Shown here piece after piece: positions 56,574 to 64,000 of a stretch of DNA of 64,000 bases; the first letter of the stretch is position 1, and each line of letters starts with the position of its first letter. A program made the position numbers and the translations under genes. The notes under the pieces are model-generated. The model had not been told where the DNA came from and did not search any database. It saw only the letters and a program-made list of their open reading frames with translations. Origin of the DNA: Vanessa cardui (taxonomy: Eukaryota; Arthropoda; Insecta; Lepidoptera; Nymphalidae); NCBI RefSeq assembly GCF_905220365.1, contig NC_061124.1, positions 6,078,501 through 6,142,500 of the forward strand. The letters run 5' to 3'.

Positions 56574-58586
56574 TTGAAATAATTGTATTCATAAATATAT
56601 TTATGGACAACAAATTAATAATACTAAACGAAACAAATGATAGAATATAGTAAAAGATCGATGTCTATAACGAGTTATGAACCTATTCGAATGATTAAAT
56701 GAGACACTGACACAAATCTATAAATCTCATAGATATGATTATTATCAACTCAAAGCTCATTATGTGGAATGGAACGGCATTACATTTCGCTTGATCGATA
56801 GAATAAATTATTATGAGTGCTAGGATTTTTTTTAATAATCGATCTTATATCGAATTAAAATGTTAATCGATTATTTACGATGAAAGACTATATGGGAATA
56901 TTAAGAATTATAATTATAAGAATGTTTGTTTAAGTAATCAAATCGATTATTATGAACATGGAATTATATCAAACTTAACTTTTACTCGTGATTTCGAATT
57001 AGACTAATAAATCTAATAATGATAGTTATAAATCCAATAAATTTATCATTTATATAGTTTATATTATATACAAACAAAAACACTTTATAAATATGTAACA
57101 TTTATTGTCATTTTATTTTGCATTTGATTCGCAAAATGTTAGAAAGTAAGTGTACATGGAACCCAAAGCCGGTCGAATTACAAATGCATAATATTCACGT
57201 ACTCACAAATATATAGTTAACAAATAAAACCATTCCACAGGTGGTCTCCACTAGGTTTGTACGAAGTTAACTAAAGTTCGATACCGAATAAATTACTCGA
57301 ATAAAACTCGCTATAAAACTGATAAGCGGAGCGTTTTATTGTTGCCATTGTGACGTCCCTGTTATTCTCGCATGAACTTTTGTTTTATAAAATGTAAGCG
57401 AACTATACAGATTTCATTCGTGTATTGTCTTAGTATTTAAAAATAGAACAATACAATTGTGGTTTGTAATAAACCTACCGTTTTATTGTTTTTTTTTTTT
57501 CTAAGACTATTTCTTTCAGCGAATATAAGATATAAATAAAATGATAAATTAAGAACTAATTATAAATACAATAGTCTAATTTATAAATGACAAAGCGACA
57601 TAATACAACGAAAAAACAATCGAAAGACGCGGGCGCACCGACTTGTTGTAATAAAAAATCGCAAGAATAATGATAGATTGTTTTTTATTCACGCCTTGCC
57701 CCAATAATGTAAAATCTCAATAAATTTTAGTTAAGAATGAGCGGACTACAACAAAACAAATTAAACAAAAATTATATAAAAATATCCATGAATCGAAATT
57801 GCATAATAAATTCACTTTATCGACAAAACACGATAACATTTATTTATATTCTATAAATATTTATTTTAAATATAGATCGTATGCAAAGCACAGACCAGTT
57901 TGCATCGTGGGCGTAAGATAGCGGGCCAAATCTAAAGCCTTATTGAAAGCAATAAGTAAAACGAGAGTCCCGTACAAGCCACCTCGAACACTATACTATT
58001 GCAAATGGTTTACACCTACGGTTTATTTATTGCGAAACACGCTTCGCTTCTTCTTGGTTGAATAAATAGAGAAATAAGTTATAAAAAACGTTCAGGACTA
58101 ACGCACTGTACTTCTGTTGTTTTTTTATTGAATTCTATTTTTAGTCCTTAGATAATGAAACCTTAATATCAATTGTCGTCTATCAAATGACAATTATGAT
58201 ATTCAATTTTATGTTATATATAATTATATCCTTAATTAAAAATAATTATATTCAGAATGTTTATGTTATGTTAAATAAGGACTAGGTATGTTTGAAAACA
58301 TGTTTACAAAGCGTAAATTATTAAATGTTTTGTTGTAACTGAATGTTCGAATCAAAATTCGATTTTCGAATATTTTATTATTCTAAAAAGTTAAGATTGT
58401 TAATATAATTAGAAATAAGTCAACATTTTTATTCGCTTACCCCCATTTAGTTATTATTTTTAACGTGTGTATTATCGATTTGTAAATACAAGTAATAACT
58501 TTGATCAATACGTTTACTTATTTCATTCATTTAACAAATCTATTTCAGTAAACGAACTGAGTATAAATGTAAATTTCTTTAGGTTT
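56574..58586. other. 5' flanking DNA, nothing recognised
   Basis: This is AT-rich with several ATCGAT-like segments near 56834-56880. No gene or repeat is supported. Confidence 0.4.
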
Positions 58587-58980
58587 ACGTCAAGTCGCGA
58601 TGCAAACTTGACGTGAATCACACTGCAGTGTAAACAAAACGAGCAGACACTCGAATTAACTTGAACTGCATTAAAATAAACATCAAACCATCTCTCATTG
58701 CTTCCACTTATAGCGCAGGACTAGGCACGATTTCACTGATATAAATAGGTGAGCTTTGCACACCATAAACAAAAATGTAACACGTTCCACGATATGTCAC
58801 GCGCACTCGCGAGTCGGCCGAGTCAGGCGCACTCCGCACGGTCGCACGCCGCGTGCACGCACCAGCATTGCGTCTGCACGATAGACGAGAATTCGACGGA
58901 AAGGGCCTTCTCCCCTTCCGAGTGATCGCGCGGGATGCAGCGAATGCTAATGCCATATTCGAGTGTGCACAGGGTGTAAA
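58587..58980. promoter_or_regulatory. CpG-rich block with flanking palindromes, candidate distal promoter or 5' UTR exon
   Basis: 58795-58960 is strongly CpG-rich within AT-rich DNA (for example TCACGCGCACTCGCGAGTCG). To its left are a 9-bp inverted repeat, ACGTCAAGT (58587-58595) and ACTTGACGT (58606-58614), the 10-bp palindrome CACTGCAGTG (58621-58630), and TATAAATA near 58740 on the plus strand. It could be the upstream promoter and first untranslated exon of sick, 19.6 kb from the ATG, or the start of a plus-strand gene. No strong minus-strand donor stands out, so direction is open. Confidence 0.35.
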
Positions 58981-60949
58981 CAAAAGCCCAACATTCCGAC
59001 CGCAATTGAATGCTGTACTTACATATATTATTTAAACAAATGAAAGTTCAAGTGCTAATCGAAACGTCTACAGGAAATGCACGCTCAAGAAATTTAATCG
59101 CAATAACCTCTTTCGAAGTTCGTTAAAACAGTATTATAATACTGCCATTATGGTTTACGTTTAGTGCCAAGATTATTTTTTCGTTGGCATCGAAACGTTA
59201 ACTCGTTATGTATTTTAACACCTGCAATTTTAATTGGTGCATACTAAAAAGGTGAAATTTACAACGAACATTTCAAAGTAATTAAAAGTGAGGCCACGTT
59301 TAAAAATCTTCAATTTACACAAAAAAGAGCAAACGTCCTGTATGATAAGCGCTGGTGCCATCTGTGCCGGGGAGCCCTTGCATTAGCGGGATGACATTAT
59401 GCACTACCTTTAGAAGGGTTCGCGGCTTATCTCGTTAAATCAGTCCCTGGCTACGGTGAAATCATTTACACTGAGGGTTTCAGTAAACAACCTCCCGCTG
59501 ATACAAATATTTCTTTCTCATTTCACATCATTTATTTACCTCGGTGACTGCGGGAACGTATCGCATTTATTCATTATTTTTTTTTCCATTATTGCAAAAA
59601 AGTTCGTTTAAATTTTTCGTTTATTATAAAAAGAAATAGGTGTAATAAATTATTTTATACATATAAAAACGTCGTTAAATATATTCAATATTTTTGGTTA
59701 CATCTCGCATAGAAATAAAATTAAGTATTGTAATAGGAGGGTGTTCGCGTTCGCCCCATCTCTGCGTTACATTCATACTATTGATAATTACTGCTATTAT
59801 TTTGGACGAAATGTTAACGGTCGAATAAACAAATATCTATATAAAATAAAAGCTGATCATAAACCATCAAAAAAGTGATCTTCTGAAAACGGAGTTTGAA
59901 ATGAATTCGTAATGTAATGATATAATGATAGAGTAAGCTTATTTTTAATGTAACAGTTGCACAATTTTATTATAGATCGAATCAATCAAGAGGGCGCGCC
60001 CCTCCACATTCAATTATCGGGCATTCACAAGTATTGAGTGACACTCGTGCTCACAAGATGTCAGAGTAGGTGAGAAAATTAACATCCAATTAAAGGCAAA
60101 AAAAAACAAAAGATTATAAATGTGATTGTTTAAGTTTTGTGTATGGAGAGGGACGCATCCACATAGGTGAACAGATCTGTACTCGCTAATTAGTATGTAT
60201 TGACAGCTGATTATTAAGATTGTTTATATTGACGTAATGTAAAACAATGAACCTTTAAATATACATATTATATAATATAATATTATCAACGTTGAAAACA
60301 AACTTCGTGCCGACTATCTACTGCAGTGCAGATAGGAATAGCAGATCTAAAGTGGCCGTCCTCAAGCTATGCCAACTTTGTAGTGCACCACAGAATATAA
60401 ATAGTTGTTTTTATGTTTCATCAACTTAACCTTATAACATAATAAAAGTACATCAAGTTCTTTGTGAAAATATATCTATGTTTAAAATCCGTAATAGTTA
60501 AAAAACGGTTCAATGATTTAGTTATACGAATACGGAAACGAGAGAGCATTTAAGAATCAACTAATTCCCCTTTCGCTTGTTAAACGAGATTAAACTATTC
60601 GTGGAACATCTAAAAGTAACTGGTGATTTATTACGAATACTCATATACGCTTCACGTTTCACCGCTTATTGATACCGAGAAAAAAATATATCGAATCCAC
60701 GAACGCTTTACTTAAACTGTCAAAACTATTCGCGTGTTATATTAATCCTGTACAAGTGTAAGATGATTGATTTCACCAAGTGAATGTCGTCTAATGTATA
60801 AACATACAAACTGACAGTCGACAGTGCAATCGCGAGTTCAATAGCAGACGAGATCTTAATTTATTTATAGTTCATATCGTGCAATCGATTTGGTATTTAG
60901 ATAGTTTTAGTACGTAGAGTGGTTAGTTTTTAATATGGAAATCATCACT
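58981..60949. other. intergenic or flanking DNA, nothing recognised
   Basis: This is AT-rich with a small GC-rich spot, AGGGCGCGCCCCTCCAC, near 59990. No exon is supported. Confidence 0.4.
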
Positions 60950-61860
60950 TGAAAGTGTGAAAACGGGTGAAATTTGTATAGATCAATTAATGTTTGTATG
61001 GGGATTAAATGTTTAAAGGTTTGTGTGTCAGGACAATTCCGCCACATGTGTATGTATTTATTCTTAGTGATAGAAGCCTAAGAAATCACTAGTAATTTTT
61101 ACTCACAATTTGTTGTTTAATTAGAATATAATGACCGAATTCATTTGTTATAAATGCACATCCTAAGCTATACGACAACAAATTAAAGGTAGAATTAGAA
61201 GCTTGGTATTAGATTCGTCAGTCACAGTAAAAAATACGATACGTTTTGTTACGAGTTTTTCATTTTGACTCGATTATTCCGCATGAACTGGCGTTATTTC
61301 AAGCACACCGGTAAAAATAAATATAGACACGACTTTTGAAATTCAACAAATGTGCGCCGATAGCTCAAAAAAAGATAAATTATTTTTAACAATCCGCAGT
61401 GAAATCCGTTTATTAATTCGAAATATAAAATGTGGCAGCTTAAGATGGATAAGATAACGATGCAGATGACGTAGCCACGTAAGCCTGAAAAAAAAAATAA
61501 CATATACAACCTACATGGTTAGTGGTATGATTGTATTGTTAACGTCGCATTATGTCATTTAATCTATACAGGTATTGGTTGTATTGATTATACTTATATA
61601 TATTGAATACATATGAGGAAGTCTGCACTTTCAGACTTCCGTCCGTACGTACTGATAACCGTGAAGTTATGGGGAAGCCGGATGTCATGGTATGGATGTT
61701 ATGCGGAGGAATGAGGATTGAAGGACATAGGTCAGTATTTAACACATAAATCATCCCTGGGTTTGGAAAGAGAGGATGAAAGTTTTTATGGGGAATCAAT
61801 AAATGTTTGTATGGGAGTAAAATGAGGGTGAATTTTTGTATGAAGTAGTGTATAAAGGAG
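60950..61860. repeat. Repeat family G: two related segments around 60955-61015 and 61600-61860
   Basis: GGGTGAAATTTGTATAG with AATGTTTGTATGGGGATTAA near 60965, and CAATAAATGTTTGTATGGGA with GGGTGAATTTTTGTATGAAG near 61797-61845, are alike. The right segment also has the hairpin GGAAGTCTG-CACTTT-CAGACTTCC (61617-61640). The sequence between the two is not recognised. Confidence 0.45.
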
Positions 61861-62410
61861 ATTTTTTTTTGACTACATACATCATTTTTATGTTTACATT
61901 ATTTTATGCTAATATGTGACTTGATTTAAACACATAACTTATAAACTAGAAATATAAAAAAATTACCTATAAAACAAAATTAAAAAAAAAACACTTCAAA
62001 ATTTCACTTTTTAAGGCGTAATTTGAAACACTTTACGTCAAACCGTTTAAATATATGAATTTCAAATTTCGAAATCATCGATCGAATCACAAATTAGAGA
62101 AACTTTCAAAAATCGAATTTTTAATTAAATTCGTATTCCACTTGCGTAATTATTGTCAAATATCTACGAAATTCGGTTATCCTGAGTAAAACCAACAAGC
62201 GACGTCAAAGGGGAAGCTCTATTCGAATCTAATTTCGAGTTACGATAGTAAATTATTAGATAAAATACAGAACCGTCTCCGTTGACAGGCGGTGTCGATA
62301 CTAGCATCGTGTAGTCGTCACAAATATTAGTTTATCATACATATATATCACACATTGAAAGTGAACGTTTATCTTGAATGTAAACGAGCTCGTCTTACAT
62401 TTTGTTTGTA

Positions 62411-62623
62411 AAGTAAAGTAACAGCCTGTAAATATCCCACCGCTGGGATAAGGCCTCCTCTTCCTATAAGAAGAGGGTTTGGAACATATTCCACCACGCT
62501 GTTCCAATGCGGGTTGATGGAATACACATGTGGCAGAATTTCGATGAAATTAGACACATGCAGGTTTCCTCACGATGTCTCCTTCAGCGCCGAGCACGAG
62601 ATGAAATATGAACTCAAATTAAG

Positions 62624-62691
<68 letters not shown>

Positions 62692-62790
62692 ATTATATAT
62701 ATATATATATATATATATAATGGTGCTTGCCTGGGTTTGAACTCGCAATCTTCGGTTAAGATGCACGCGTTCTAACCACTAGGCCATCTC
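62411..62790 (-). repeat. SINE family C, full-length copy containing an AT microsatellite
   Basis: It runs from AACAGCCTGTAAATATCCCA through ACCACGCTGTTCCAATGCGG to CTAACCACTAGGCCATCTC in reverse. An AT run of about 90 bp (62628-62718) sits between AATTAAGCACAT and the B box. Confidence 0.87.
62628..62719. repeat. (AT)n microsatellite with an ACCATT interruption
   Basis: This is pure AT dinucleotide from 62628 to 62689, then ACCATT (62689-62694), then more AT to 62719 and AATGGT. ACCATT with AATGGT makes the right part a perfect palindrome (62689-62724). Confidence 0.93.
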
Positions 62791-62809
62791 TGATGAGATG
62801 GCCCAGTGG

Positions 62810-63145
62810 GAGCTATAAAATACACCAACCCAAAAACGTAGTCCAAACTTGTTGTTTGTTTATAAATACATACCTACGAAAACGTTTTTGTTTAAAAAAG
62901 TTTTTCTACTTATAAAAATGTTATAAAATCGAACTTGTTCAGTATCAAGATTCATAAATCAAATAATATAGTTATATAATTCAGTATAATCAGTCAGTGA
63001 TCCTTTTTTTCTGTTTAAGGATGTGAACATTGAATTAATATGTTCATAATATAAGTGAATATTTTCAAAAGTACGTTCAGAAGTCAAGACGAGCTCTTTT
63101 AAGATTTATAAAGTACTCGTATGTTTTAGCAAAGGTGTTTCAAGC
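62810..63145. other. flanking DNA, nothing recognised
   Basis: This is AT-rich sequence between repeats. Confidence 0.4.
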
Positions 63146-63265
63146 TTAAACTAATATTATAAATGCGAATGTAACGCTGTCTGTAAATCTGTCTGACTCT
63201 TTCACAACTAAATAACTTAATCGTAATTGATAAAATTTGGTATGAAGCAAGGTGGAACGCAAAAG
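63146..63265 (-). repeat. Repeat family D, partial copy
   Basis: AAACTAATATTATAAATGCG, AACGCTGTCTGTAAATCTGTC and AAATTTGGTATGAAGCAAGG are in reverse family order. The head with CGCCCGCGG is missing. Confidence 0.7.
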
Positions 63266-64000
63266 CGTGAGCGAAAAGGACGTCAAATATTGTATAAATA
63301 TTAAATATTACATTACATAATTATTACTTTATGTGACATTACTTAGAAATAAATAATATGCCTAAGTTCCATAAGTTTTAAAATTCGTTTTGAAATATCG
63401 AACATATTTATTAAGGTTGTTTTATCAACACGCAAACAATATATTTACTGTAAACTTTACATTAAAGACAGGTCTGGCTAGTGCCTAAACGAGTCGAGTT
63501 TAGCTTATCAAATCCGTTACAATCCACTCGGTTTAAGCGTCGGTAATTTATTTCAACAATAAATGAGGTCGTATCTAACAGAGTCCTTACTTTGATGTGA
63601 ATCGTACACTTACATTGTTTTAAAAAATATCGCATGCTATTTTTCTATAGTCACATACACTACCTCCTTAGAATGTCAAATTCATATCCCTTGGAACACA
63701 AGCATTTGCGTGTTTTTTTTTTTTTTTTAATTTGGATTAAGTTGCGTTACAAGTCCTACGACGCGACGGTCGCAACGTTTTATAGTTGTGTTATAGATAT
63801 AATGGCCAATGGTCGTTATTTCTTCAACTGTATTGATAGTGTGCACAGTAACAGTGCAAACTAAAATATGATATTTTTAATATTTTCGTATTATTCGACA
63901 AAATGATAGATAGATCAAAATTGAAACCACTCATTCTAACTTAATTTTACAAGGCTGTTATTTCTGCAAAGAATATCAATAAATGTTTCCATACACACTT
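63266..64000. other. flanking DNA, nothing recognised
   Basis: This is AT-rich with a 17-T run near 63713. No exon is supported. Confidence 0.4.

Noticed and set aside
1..64000. CRISPR array, operons, phage or bacterial systems
   Set aside because: Introns, SINEs and CpG blocks show an insect nuclear genome. No repeat-spacer pattern or bacterial gene was seen.

Overview
The window is AT-rich animal DNA with spliced genes, long introns and many short interspersed repeats. Three things point to a lepidopteran insect, most likely a nymphalid-type butterfly. They are a tRNA-derived SINE with the A box TGGCTCAGTGGTTAGA, a repeat that begins GTCGCCCGCGGCTTCG, and a 285-bp repeat ending in GTCCGCCAACCTATACCATAAAAA. 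The species assignment comes from pattern recognition, not from a search.

One protein-coding gene is supported. It lies on the minus strand from 39232 (start codon) down to 1034 and leaves the window at the left edge. I assembled sixteen coding exons (92, 104, 97, 1749, 178, 138, 54, 175, 93, 145, 114, 192, 107, 129, 83 and 75 nt). Every junction is GT-AG, every codon phase closes, and the total is exactly 1175 codons. The protein is the N-terminal half of sickie / neuron navigator (UNC-53 family). It shows a possible myristoylated start, an SH3-binding motif, SxIP-type microtubule-tip motifs, a long Ser-rich disordered exon with two GYMS(D/E)G motifs, NAV-specific conserved blocks and the start of a coiled coil. 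The C-terminal AAA-type ATPase half of the family would lie to the left of the window.

Layout: 1-9553 holds twelve small exons with introns of 0.2-1.4 kb. 9554-19364 is a 9.8-kb intron that contains a CpG-rich, promoter-like block at about 17.87-18.70 kb. 19365-21408 holds the large exon and a small one. 21409-29993 and 30098-39140 are long introns filled with repeats, including a fresh 3 x 123-bp tandem array at 35.3-35.7 kb. 39233-64000 is upstream DNA with no convincing coding exon. It carries several SINE and repeat copies, a CpG-rich block at 58.8-59.0 kb that could be the distal promoter or 5' UTR exon, and a long AT microsatellite inside a SINE.

I found no prokaryotic-type system, CRISPR array, ordinary tRNA or rRNA gene, or intact autonomous transposon. 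The most useful leads are the complete gene model, the two promoter-like CpG blocks (one with a phase-compatible short first exon), the tandem array, and the structural features of the repeat families.
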